NCBI GenBank assembly: GCA_039679805.1
Contig: JBDKUD010000270.1
Location: 1-8,850 of the forward strand
Length of the DNA: 8,850 nucleotides
From: JBDKUD01 sp039679805
Lineage (GTDB): Bacteria > Bacillota > Syntrophomonadia > Syntrophomonadales > Syntrophomonadaceae
Direction of reading: 5' to 3'
Under the pieces are notes generated by a model. It made no database searches. It was not told the DNA's origin and worked only from the letters and a program-made list of their open reading frames with translations. Both the position numbers and the translations under genes were made by a program. This document shows, piece after piece, positions 1-6,362 of the stretch; within the stretch, counting starts at the first letter, position 1; every line of letters starts with the position of its first letter.

Positions 1-225
1 GTTTCCAGGGATACAGCCGAGAGCGAGGATGTTTAATCCGGCATTCATATAAACGGGCCGCTTATATGTAATATGTTTATAAATAAACCATAAAAATAAA
101 AACAATAATAGATGTGTAATTAGTATAATGCTCCCAGGAAGTTAGAGACATAAAACCCAAAATAAGCTAAACTATGATTAAGGTAAAATCGAAATCCTAG
201 ACAGCCGAAAAAGGATGACAAGTTA
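1..225 (-). pseudogene. possible decayed membrane-protein remnant, runs off left edge
   Basis: Read on the minus strand, bases 141 down to 1 are open for 47 codons. They give a hydrophobic stretch followed by a gene-like, non-repetitive tail (it includes YKRPVYMNAGLN and ends ALGCIPGN) that continues past the window edge. A second minus-strand frame further upstream (about 225 to 127) is also open and hydrophobic, with segments such as LAYFGFYVSNFLG, and stops just where the first frame becomes plausible. Together they could be one small membrane protein broken by a frameshift. No ATG with a ribosome binding site is visible. AT-rich DNA easily yields Phe/Leu/Ile-rich chance translations, so this is weak. 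I do not recognise a family. Confidence 0.2.
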
Positions 226-248
226 GCCTATTCTCTTTAAAATGTGTC

Positions 249-278
249 TTGACAACGGGTAGCACTATATAGGATTAT
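249..278 (+). promoter_or_regulatory. candidate sigma-A-type promoter
   Basis: A perfect TTGACA -35 box at 249-254 is followed, after 18 bases, by GATTAT at 273-278 (4 of 6 matches to TATAAT) in an AT-rich setting. Transcription would start near 285 and reach the terminator at 336-365. This would give a short transcript of about 80 nt unless the terminator is read through. The -10 box is imperfect, so confidence is moderate to low. Confidence 0.35.
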
Positions 279-335
279 AAATTAACAATACAATACAATA
301 AATATGGCAAACTCATTTTTAGTGAGAGCCTTTTG

Positions 336-365
336 AGCTCCAGTTGGATTCGACTGGGGCTTTTT
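336..365 (+). terminator. Rho-independent terminator
   Basis: A stem of nine pairs (336-344 with 353-361, one G-T wobble), with a loop of eight bases that may tighten to six, is followed directly by a T run at 361-365. This is the classical intrinsic terminator layout on the + strand. No intact gene lies just upstream, so it probably ends either a short RNA started near 285 or a transcript entering from the left of the window. It also insulates the genes beginning at 760 from upstream transcription. Confidence 0.7.
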
Positions 366-743
366 GCATTGTTGTAGTTTCCATTAACTGGCCTAAGCAT
401 AACGATTTTCTAGTCTCTTAAGCAACTGTTACATACTATTCCAACCTGTTAAGCACGTTTAACTCATATCTTTACAGCGCATTTTTTAAGAACTAAGTAT
501 CCTCGCAACAATCAAATCAATGATGACAAAGCACTAATGAGTTATTTGGCTCTGACCAGATAATTAATTAATGAGAAAGCTTTACAACTCATATACTTAC
601 TTAACTAAATATGTAAATCATAATTGTTTACTACAGAGCTGAAGGCACCCAGATTCATTATAAGTATTTATGCCGGAAGGAGGTGAGAGTGAGGGATCTT
701 ACTTAATACCAATATGTAATTTTACTACCCCTAATTGTTAAGT
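366..743. other. AT-rich leader without a recognisable gene
   Basis: Stop codons are frequent in all frames and I see no intact gene. Contents worth recording: near-identical 15-base direct repeats at 461-475 and 586-600 (13 of 15 identical, starting AACTCATAT); a palindromic ATTAATTAAT tract around 562-572; a -10-like TATACT at 592-597 with only a weak -35 upstream; and an excellent Shine-Dalgarno sequence at 677-686 that leads only to a five-codon frame. The promoter for the adenosyltransferase and mutase genes should lie here, but I cannot place it firmly. I looked for a cobalamin riboswitch and found no B12-box-like sequence. Confidence 0.5.
677..706 (+). promoter_or_regulatory. strong orphan ribosome binding site with 5-codon frame
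   Basis: AAGGAGGTGA at 677-686 is a near-perfect complement of the 16S rRNA 3' end. The only frame it could serve starts at GTG 689 (or the GTG inside the site itself) and reaches TAA at 704-706 after five codons. It may be a minimal leader peptide, a ribosome standby site for the gene at 760, or a relic of a lost gene start. What is seen is only the site and the tiny frame; any function is inference. Confidence 0.3.
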
Positions 744-750
744 AAAGGAG
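744..750 (+). promoter_or_regulatory. ribosome binding site that decides the adenosyltransferase start
   Basis: AAAGGAG lies directly against the ATG at 751, which leaves no spacer for initiation there. The in-frame TTG at 760 sits nine bases downstream of the site, a normal distance. The TTG is therefore the better start, and the ATG at 751 is probably part of an extended ribosome binding region. Confidence 0.6.
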
Positions 751-759
751 ATGAATAAT

Positions 760-1311
760 TTGCCTGTTGGTAACGAGACAGCAATTAAGTTGAAGCAAGG
801 ACTAATAATGGTGATTACCGGTAATGGCAAAGGTAAATCAACATCTGCTTTTGGTCAGGCCTTGCGGGCTACAGGGCAAGGATATCGGGTTTGTATTATC
901 CAGTTTATGAAAGGGCGGGCTTATGGAGAAATTCTGGCTTTGCAGAAGTATTTGCCGGACATTAAGATTTTTCAATATGGTCTGGATAGCTTTGTCATGA
1001 GGGATAATCCTGCTCCGGTGGATGTGGAACTAGCTCAGGAAGGATTTAACAAGGCCAAAGAAATTATCCAGAGTGGTGATTTTAACATGGTAATACTGGA
1101 TGAAATAAATGTAGCGGTGGATTTTAAACTTATCCCCGAGGAAGAAGTTCTGGAATTAGTTAAAACCAAACCAACGGAATTAGATTTGATCCTTACAGGG
1201 CGTTATGCGTCAGAGAAATTAAAGGAAATGGCAGACATGGTTAGTGAAGTGACCGAGATTAAACATCATTATAATGCTGGGATTAAAAATAGAGCAGGTA
1301 TAGAGTATTAA
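760..1311 (+). CDS. cobA: cob(I)alamin adenosyltransferase, CobA/BtuR type
   Basis: Transfers the 5'-deoxyadenosyl group of ATP to cob(I)alamin, making adenosylcobalamin in the cytoplasm. The sequence shows the CobA-type P-loop GNGKGKST near residues 21-28 (counted from the TTG start), a VILDEIN segment matching the Walker-B-like strand, an LTGRYA motif, and the family's C-terminal signature (KHHYNAGIKNRAGIEY). Length, about 183 residues, is normal. The TTG start at 760 is preferred because the ribosome binding site abuts the upstream ATG at 751. The next gene is a B12-dependent mutase, so this enzyme probably supplies cofactor specifically to that mutase, as is common for mutase operons. The symbol follows the family; substrate corrinoid specificity cannot be read from the sequence. 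Confidence 0.9.
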   Translation: MPVGNETAIKLKQGLIMVITGNGKGKSTSAFGQALRATGQGYRVCIIQFMKGRAYGEILALQKYLPDIKIFQYGLDSFVMRDNPAPVDVELAQEGFNKAKEIIQSGDFNMVILDEINVAVDFKLIPEEEVLELVKTKPTELDLILTGRYASEKLKEMADMVSEVTEIKHHYNAGIKNRAGIEY

Positions 1312-1378
1312 CCCGCAACCGTGTATATGTTGATGTTGTTTATGAAGGAGACTTAATTATATAGGAGGAGGGGTTTGA

Positions 1379-3064
1379 GTGTTTACTGAGGACTTATTAG
1401 TAAAATCAAGCGGAATGAGGAAAAAGTGGGAAGACGAGGTTAAAAAGGTCATTGCCAAAAATGCTGACCAGAAACCTGAGGCTCTGTGGAGTACGGTCTC
1501 CGATTTGCCAATCAGAAGGCTTTATACCCCCGAAGACATTAAAGACATGGATTTTGAAAATGATATTGGCTATCCCGGACAGTTTCCTTACCTACGAGGA
1601 AATCAGGCTACCGGTTATCGCGGAAAGTATTGGACATTCCGCATGTTTTCCGGCATGGGCAGCGCCGAAGTAACTAACCAGCGCTGGCATTTTTTACTTC
1701 AATCAGGCCAAACGGGTTTAAGTACCGCCTTTGATTTTCCGACTCTTATGGGATACGATACGGATTCTCCCAAAGCCCGGGGTGAATGTGGGAAATGCGG
1801 TGTAGCCATTGATACTATAGAGGATTTTCAAGCCCTTATAAAAGGTGTTCCGTTAGGTAAAATTACCACTTCCATGACCATCAATCCTCCGGCGACGGTT
1901 CTATGGGCGATGTATTGCGCAAGTGCTGAAATGGCGGGTATACCTCTAACCCAGATTGGCGGCACCATCCAAAATGATATGCTTAAGGAATTTATCGCCC
2001 AGAAAACCCTTATGTGTCCCCCCGAACCTTCCGTAAAACTGATCAGCGATACTGTTGAATTCGGTACCAAATATGTACCCAGGTGGAATACGATCAGCAT
2101 CAGCGGCTACCATATTAGAGAAGCAGGAGCCACAGCTGTCCAGGAACTGGCCTTTACCCTAAGAGACGGAATGGAATATGTTGAAGATGTTATCCGCCGT
2201 AAGGGATTGCATGTCGACCAATTTGCCCCCCGGTTATCCTTCTTCTTTAACGCTCATATAGACTTCTTCGAAGAAATCGCCAAACTGCGTGCAGCCCGCA
2301 GAATCTGGGCAAAAGCCATGCGGGACCGTTACGGCTCCAAAGATGAGAGATCCTGGTGGATGCGTTTCCATACCCAGACGGCTGGATGCTCTTTGACCGC
2401 TCAGCAGCCCTATAACAACGTTATCCGCACCGCGGTTGAAGCATTGGCAGCTGTTCTGGGAGGAACCCAGTCGCTGCATACCAACTCACTGGATGAAGTA
2501 TTGTGTTTGCCTTCCGATCATGCGGTGCAAATTGCATTGCGGACCCAACAGATCATTGCCGAGGAAACGGGAGCTGCCAATACTATTGACCCGCTGGCAG
2601 GTTCATACTTTATTGAAGCGCTTACCAATGAGATGGAGGAAAAAGCCTGGGACTATATCCACAAGATAGATGAAATGGGCGGCATGGTTAAAGCCATCGA
2701 AAAGGGATTCCCGCAAATGGAGATTTCAGATGCTGCCTATAAGTACCAGAGACAGATCGATGCCGGTGAGAAAATTATGATTGGAATCAATAAATATAAT
2801 GTCGAAGAAGACGTGGAAATTCCATTTGTTGATATTGACGACACTATTGAGAAGGAACAAATTGCCCGCTTGAATGCCGTAAAGAGAAAACGTGACAGCC
2901 GTAAAGTTGCGGAGTGCTTAAAAGACATCAAGGCGGCTTGCGAAAAAGGCGAAAATGTTATGCCGTATTGCATTGAAGCCGTAAAGAATTATGCCAGTGT
3001 TCAGGAAATATGCGATGTATACCGGGAAGTATACGGTGAATACCGTGACCCCGGCATATATTAA
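1379..3064 (+). CDS. B12-dependent acyl-CoA mutase large subunit, isobutyryl-CoA mutase-like
   Basis: Catalytic TIM-barrel subunit of an adenosylcobalamin-dependent carbon-skeleton mutase. It starts at GTG behind AGGAGG and has 561 residues with no B12 domain, which is the two-subunit IcmA/HcmA layout. Family landmarks are WTFR at 85-88, TAFDFPT from 116, GTIQND at 195-200, ISISGYH at 239-245 (His245 equals His244 of methylmalonyl-CoA mutase), the FAPRLSFFF stretch, LGGTQSLHTNS and NTIDPLAGSY. Substrate-determining positions are Phe90 (Tyr89 in methylmalonyl-CoA mutase) and Gln208 (Arg207 there). This Phe/Gln pair is characteristic of isobutyryl-CoA mutase, and Ala117 excludes the Asp117 type of 2-hydroxyisobutyryl-CoA mutase. 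The Arg that binds a carboxylated acyl group is absent, so methylmalonyl-CoA is unlikely. The usual YPTMY segment is replaced by QATGY (76-80), so the true substrate may be unlike any known one. The small subunit follows 21 bases later. Confidence 0.88.
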   Translation: MFTEDLLVKSSGMRKKWEDEVKKVIAKNADQKPEALWSTVSDLPIRRLYTPEDIKDMDFENDIGYPGQFPYLRGNQATGYRGKYWTFRMFSGMGSAEVTNQRWHFLLQSGQTGLSTAFDFPTLMGYDTDSPKARGECGKCGVAIDTIEDFQALIKGVPLGKITTSMTINPPATVLWAMYCASAEMAGIPLTQIGGTIQNDMLKEFIAQKTLMCPPEPSVKLISDTVEFGTKYVPRWNTISISGYHIREAGATAVQELAFTLRDGMEYVEDVIRRKGLHVDQFAPRLSFFFNAHIDFFEEIAKLRAARRIWAKAMRDRYGSKDERSWWMRFHTQTAGCSLTAQQPYNNVIRTAVEALAAVLGGTQSLHTNSLDEVLCLPSDHAVQIALRTQQIIAEETGAANTIDPLAGSYFIEALTNEMEEKAWDYIHKIDEMGGMVKAIEKGFPQMEISDAAYKYQRQIDAGEKIMIGINKYNVEEDVEIPFVDIDDTIEKEQIARLNAVKRKRDSRKVAECLKDIKAACEKGENVMPYCIEAVKNYASVQEICDVYREVYGEYRDPGIY

Positions 3065-3085
3065 TTGTAGAAGGAGGTAAAAAAT

Positions 3086-3487
3086 ATGGCTAGAAAGATT
3101 CGGATACTACTCGCCAAGCCCGGTTTGGATGGACACGATCGCGGTGCCAAAGTATTGGCCAGAACTTTCCGTGATGCAGGGTTTGAGGTTATTTATACCG
3201 GGTGTCATCAAACCCCGGAGATGATTGTGGGAGCGGCAATTCAGGAGGATGTGGACGTAGTAGGATTAAGCTGCCTTTCGGGAGCGCATAACTTTTTGTA
3301 CCCGGAAGTAGCGCGTCTCTTGAAGGACCAGGGAGCCGATGATATCACTGTTATAGGTGGAGGAATAATACCGGATAAAGATATGCAGGGACTTTATGAT
3401 GCGGGCCTGAAAGCGCTTTTTACTCCTGGTACTACCCTGGATTCCATAGTTGATTGGATTAACCAAAATATTGCACCGAAAGAGTGA
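3086..3487 (+). CDS. B12-binding small subunit of acyl-CoA mutase
   Basis: A 133-residue stand-alone cobalamin-binding Rossmann-like domain that carries the AdoCbl for the large subunit encoded just upstream. The base-off/His-on motif DGHDRG is at residues 15-20 (Asp15, His17 as cobalt ligand, Gly20), with Lys11 in the position of the conserved Lys604 of methylmalonyl-CoA mutase. The second motif, SCLSGAH (62-68), keeps Ser62 and Leu64, and GGGIIP (91-96) closes the nucleotide pocket. The SGAH form is, as I recall, typical of isobutyryl- and 2-hydroxyisobutyryl-CoA mutase small subunits, whereas methylmalonyl-CoA mutases have AAGH. It therefore agrees with the large-subunit assignment. A strong AAGGAGGT at 3071-3078 precedes the ATG. 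Six bases separate it from the chaperone gene, so translation is probably coupled. Confidence 0.92.
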   Translation: MARKIRILLAKPGLDGHDRGAKVLARTFRDAGFEVIYTGCHQTPEMIVGAAIQEDVDVVGLSCLSGAHNFLYPEVARLLKDQGADDITVIGGGIIPDKDMQGLYDAGLKALFTPGTTLDSIVDWINQNIAPKE

Positions 3488-3493
3488 GATATT

Positions 3494-4450
3494 ATGGAAG
3501 ATTTAAGCAAGAAAGTAATGGCGGGAGATGTGCGTGCGGCCTCCCGCCTGATAAGAAACATCGAAGATAATATACCAAACACCACTGCAGCTATGAAACA
3601 CATTTTCCCGCACACCGGTAAAGCCCATGTAGTGGGACTTACGGGAGCACCAGGAGCAGGTAAAAGCACCATAACCGATGAACTGATATGCGCAATCAGA
3701 AAAAAGGACAAAACCGTAGGAGTACTGGCAGTAGACCCGACCAGTCCGTTTACCGGGGGAGCATTGCTTGGAGATAGAATCCGTATGCTGCGGCATGCCG
3801 AGGATACGGGGGTGTTTGTCAGGAGCCTGGCCACCCGGGGCGCTATGGGAGGTTTATCCAAAGCAGTGGGTGACGGTATTCATATTCTGGATGTTATGGG
3901 AAAAGACATGGTTATTGTGGAGACTGTTGGGGTGGGGCAGCAGGAAGTCGACATTATCAATCACGCCCACACCGTAATCGTGGTTCTGGTACCCGGAATG
4001 GGTGACGATGTTCAGGCAATCAAGGCAGGATTAATGGAGATAGCTGACATTTTCGTAATTAATAAAGCGGATCGGGAAGGTGCCAAAAAACTCTATAAGG
4101 AAACCAAAAACATGCTTAACATGGGGCATTTTACGAATGGATGGGAGCCGCCGATTGTAATGATAGAGAGCGTGATGGAACCCCATTCATTCAGCAAATC
4201 GGTCGGCGAACTTTATGAAACAATTGAAGCACATTACAAGCATCTGGTTAATAATAAACAACTGGCTGACCGGGCCTATCGCAAGGTTCTTACGGAAATG
4301 AACGATGCCATGCATTTGGCCATACTTGAACCGATACTTGATATGTTAATAAGTTCAGGTGAATGGGATCAAATGTTAAAAAGACTAATTGCCAAAGAGA
4401 CAGATCCATATTCGTTGGCTGAAGAAGTAGCCCGCAGACATTTAAAGTAA
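3494..4450 (+). CDS. meaB: MeaB/ArgK-family GTPase chaperone of the B12 mutase
   Basis: SIMIBI-class G protein that gates AdoCbl loading into its partner mutase and protects it from inactivation. It is not an arginine-transport kinase, the old name of the family. Over 318 residues it shows the P-loop GAPGAGKST (51-59), the family segment DPTSPFTGGALLGDR (81-95), RSLATRGAMGGL (110-121), the Walker-B/switch region ETVGVGQQEVD (143-153), and NKAD (190-193) for guanine recognition. Length is normal for stand-alone MeaB. The ATG is six bases after the small-subunit stop with only a modest GAGTGAG upstream, suggesting coupled translation and balanced expression. IcmF-type enzymes fuse the same three parts in one chain; here they are separate genes in the order catalytic, B12, GTPase. 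Confidence 0.93.
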   Translation: MEDLSKKVMAGDVRAASRLIRNIEDNIPNTTAAMKHIFPHTGKAHVVGLTGAPGAGKSTITDELICAIRKKDKTVGVLAVDPTSPFTGGALLGDRIRMLRHAEDTGVFVRSLATRGAMGGLSKAVGDGIHILDVMGKDMVIVETVGVGQQEVDIINHAHTVIVVLVPGMGDDVQAIKAGLMEIADIFVINKADREGAKKLYKETKNMLNMGHFTNGWEPPIVMIESVMEPHSFSKSVGELYETIEAHYKHLVNNKQLADRAYRKVLTEMNDAMHLAILEPILDMLISSGEWDQMLKRLIAKETDPYSLAEEVARRHLK

Positions 4451-4453
4451 CAG

Positions 4454-4609
4454 ATGCTTATTGCAGGCCATTTTAACTGGCTTTTGTCCGCAGCCCGAAA
4501 CATTGGGGCAAAGTCTTCTGGTACAGTTGCCGAGATCTTTGGCCCATCGGGCTCAATAGATACAATTATCGCATGGATCAGTCGAGCCCTTCGAAAAAAG
4601 ACTTCTTGA
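4454..4609 (+). CDS. possible 51-residue small protein, uncertain
   Basis: A frame of 51 codons starts at ATG four bases after the chaperone stop and ends at TGA 4607-4609. The translation (starts MLIAGHFNWLLSAARNIG, ends RALRKKTS) is balanced in composition with a short hydrophobic N-terminal part and a basic tail, but I recognise no family. No Shine-Dalgarno sequence precedes the ATG, so expression would depend on termination-reinitiation after the chaperone gene. It may be a genuine small protein, a relic of a gene, or chance. It occupies most of the 196-base gap before the next gene. Confidence 0.22.
   Translation: MLIAGHFNWLLSAARNIGAKSSGTVAEIFGPSGSIDTIIAWISRALRKKTS
4538..4555 (+). other. 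short hairpin without T tract in the gap after meaB
   Basis: TTTGGCCC and GGGCTCAA flank the loop ATC and can pair over seven positions with one mismatch and one G-T wobble. No run of T follows, so it is not an intrinsic terminator. It could slow or process a read-through transcript between the cobalamin module and the downstream group, but the evidence is only the base pairing. Confidence 0.2.
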
Positions 4610-4646
4610 AGTTGAAGACTGGTTTAAACGAAAAGAGGTGATAGTT

Positions 4647-5186
4647 ATGGAAAAAGAGATTCAAGTTTCTGAAGAAGAAATGAGAGAGAAGGTACGCCAG
4701 CTCGCCAAAGACAATTTCCGCAAAGGACTAAACTGTGCCGAATCAGTCTATACTGCCCTGATCGATGCGGGTTTAGTGGATTTTCATCCTGAAACCGTAG
4801 CCTTGACCACTGCATTTGGCGGCGGAATCGGCCTTAGCGGAGGAGTATGCGGGGCTCTGACGGCTGCAACCATGGGAGTTGGTTCGGTACATGGACGGCG
4901 CCAGCCAGCCCAGGGCACCCAAGAGGAAATTATTGATAAATTATATGGTAATCCTGGCCTTTATAGATTTTTCAATCAGATACCCTATAAATTTGCCGAG
5001 AAATTTGGGTCCGTTCAATGTGCAGAACTCAATAAGGACTATCCGGAATGGTTTGATAAAAATAGATTCCGGAAATGTATGAATATTGTAGTTGATGCAG
5101 CCGAAATGGCAGTTGAATTCATATATCAAGGCAACCGGGAAGGATATGGCCAACCGTTTGGAAAAAATATGGCCGGCAAGGTCTAG
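4647..5186 (+). CDS. C_GCAxxG_C_C family four-cysteine protein
   Basis: A 179-residue protein of the C_GCAxxG_C_C family, common in anaerobes and often next to redox or transport genes; the biochemical function is not established. The four signature cysteines are all present: Cys30 in GLNCAES, Cys68 in the Gly-rich SGGVCGAL loop, Cys125 and Cys144. Such spacing suggests metal or Fe-S binding or a redox disulfide (inference). The protein is soluble, with no signal peptide. The ATG at 4647 is chosen over the GTG at 4638 because AAGAGGTG at 4633-4640 is the ribosome binding site and the GTG lies inside it. The stop is TAG. It opens the second gene group, about 200 bases after the chaperone gene. 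Confidence 0.82.
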   Translation: MEKEIQVSEEEMREKVRQLAKDNFRKGLNCAESVYTALIDAGLVDFHPETVALTTAFGGGIGLSGGVCGALTAATMGVGSVHGRRQPAQGTQEEIIDKLYGNPGLYRFFNQIPYKFAEKFGSVQCAELNKDYPEWFDKNRFRKCMNIVVDAAEMAVEFIYQGNREGYGQPFGKNMAGKV

Positions 5187-5256
5187 AAAATAAATAATCC
5201 AATCGCATTCTCGCATGGTTACAACCAATTTAGATCCAATAATTCGGAGGGGAAAA

Positions 5257-6297
5257 ATGGAGCCCAAACAACCGTTATTAATGCATATAAATAATTCGGT
5301 CTTTCTGCGGAATGGGAATCTGGTCATGATTGACCGGCGATTGCTTCCCCGGAAGATTAATGAAGTTGTTGCATCTACCTTTGAGGAAGTAGCTCATGCT
5401 ATTGAAGATATGGTAGTACAGGGGGCTGGAGATATTGCCATTACAGCAGGATATGGCCTATATCTAGCGGCTTGTCAAGCAGAACGCACCCTATCCGGTA
5501 ACCTTGAAGAGGCCAGGTCTTACATCTTATCAGCTCAACAACGTTTAATGGAAACACGCCCAACCGGCCGTCACCTTTCCTCATTACTGGAGAAAATGGC
5601 GGACAAATTGGAATGGGACAAAGACGGTTGGGCAAACCAGCTGCTTAATGAGGTTAACCTGGCTATTGACAAACAGCAAAGGTGTTCGGAATCGACAGGA
5701 AAATGGGCAAGTGAGATTCTGGAAAATGGTGATGTAATATTAACTCATTGCTTCCCCGGAGCCGCTTTATTATATATGCTTGCCTTTGCCAGGGATCAGG
5801 GTAAAAGGATCGAGGTGATTTCTACTGAGACCAGACCCTATTTGCAGGGAGCGCGCCTCACTGCCTGGTCAGTTTCAGAAATGGATATACCGGTGACGCT
5901 GATTACCGACAATATGGGGGCTTACTGTATGGATCAAGGTATGGTCAACAAGGTGTTTACGGCTGCTGATCGTATTGCAATGGATGGAACGGTAGCTAAC
6001 AAAGTTGGGACTCTGCAATTAGCGTTATCAGCCAGATACCACCAAATAACGTTATATATTCTGGGTTACGGAGGCCCCGACAGACATTGTCCAACTGGTG
6101 ATGAAATTCCTATTGAAATTAGAAATCCGGAGGAAGTGCTCTGCATTAACGGAGTAAATATAACCGGTGAAAAAGTGAAGGGTTTTTATCCTGCGTTTGA
6201 TCTTACTCCGCCGCGAGTAATCAACGAAATTATAACTGACCGGGGAAGCTTTGTACCATATAATATTCGCCATTACTGGTCTTTAAGCAGGTCCTAG
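5257..6297 (+). CDS. MtnA-like (eIF2B-fold) sugar-phosphate isomerase, divergent
   Basis: A 346-residue member of the methylthioribose-1-phosphate isomerase/eIF2B alpha-beta-delta family. These enzymes convert a ring-form aldose 1-phosphate into a ketose phosphate in the cytoplasm. It keeps ETRPT (99-103), the catalytic Cys165 in LTHC, ETRPYLQGARLTAW (191-204), PVTLITDNM (212-220), the catalytic Asp238 in AADRIAMDG, ANKVGT (247-252), IPIEIRNPEEV and YPAFDLTP (311-318). The phosphate-site motif of true MtnA, RGAPAIG, is QGAGDIA here (55-61), losing the Arg and Pro. No other methionine-salvage gene is in the window. Substrate is therefore open: methylthioribose-1-P, 5-deoxyribose-1-P, a ribose phosphate or something new. 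The start at 5257 has CGGAGGGG five bases upstream; the upstream in-frame ATG at 5215 lacks one. Stop is TAG. Confidence 0.8.
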   Translation: MEPKQPLLMHINNSVFLRNGNLVMIDRRLLPRKINEVVASTFEEVAHAIEDMVVQGAGDIAITAGYGLYLAACQAERTLSGNLEEARSYILSAQQRLMETRPTGRHLSSLLEKMADKLEWDKDGWANQLLNEVNLAIDKQQRCSESTGKWASEILENGDVILTHCFPGAALLYMLAFARDQGKRIEVISTETRPYLQGARLTAWSVSEMDIPVTLITDNMGAYCMDQGMVNKVFTAADRIAMDGTVANKVGTLQLALSARYHQITLYILGYGGPDRHCPTGDEIPIEIRNPEEVLCINGVNITGEKVKGFYPAFDLTPPRVINEIITDRGSFVPYNIRHYWSLSRS

Positions 6298-6362
6298 AGT
6301 TTCCTTTGCTTAAAACTGAGTTTAACAGTGGTTCTATTTGATTATGGAAAGGAGAATCAATT

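Noticed and set aside
643..658. Sigma-54 promoter (GGCAC then TT)
   Set aside because: The -24 half is fair, but the essential GC of the -12 element is CA, so it does not meet the consensus.
366..750. Cobalamin riboswitch before the B12 genes
   Set aside because: No B12-box-like conserved sequence or matching pairing could be found in the leader.
1828..2479. Minus-strand open frames across the mutase gene
   Set aside because: They lie opposite a strongly conserved coding frame and show no ribosome binding site or family signal.
1379..3064. Plain methylmalonyl-CoA mutase annotation (mutA/mcmA)
   Set aside because: The Tyr89 and Arg207 positions needed for a carboxylated acyl group are Phe90 and Gln208, so methylmalonyl-CoA is an unlikely substrate.
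1379..3064. 2-hydroxyisobutyryl-CoA mutase (HcmA)
   Set aside because: That class has Ile90 and Asp117; here the residues are Phe90 and Ala117.
4451..4637. Intrinsic terminator between the chaperone and four-cysteine genes
   Set aside because: Hairpins exist (for example 4538-4555) but none is followed by a T tract.
5215..5256. Upstream ATG at 5215 as the MtnA-like start
   Set aside because: No ribosome binding site precedes it, while CGGAGGGG is well placed for the ATG at 5257.
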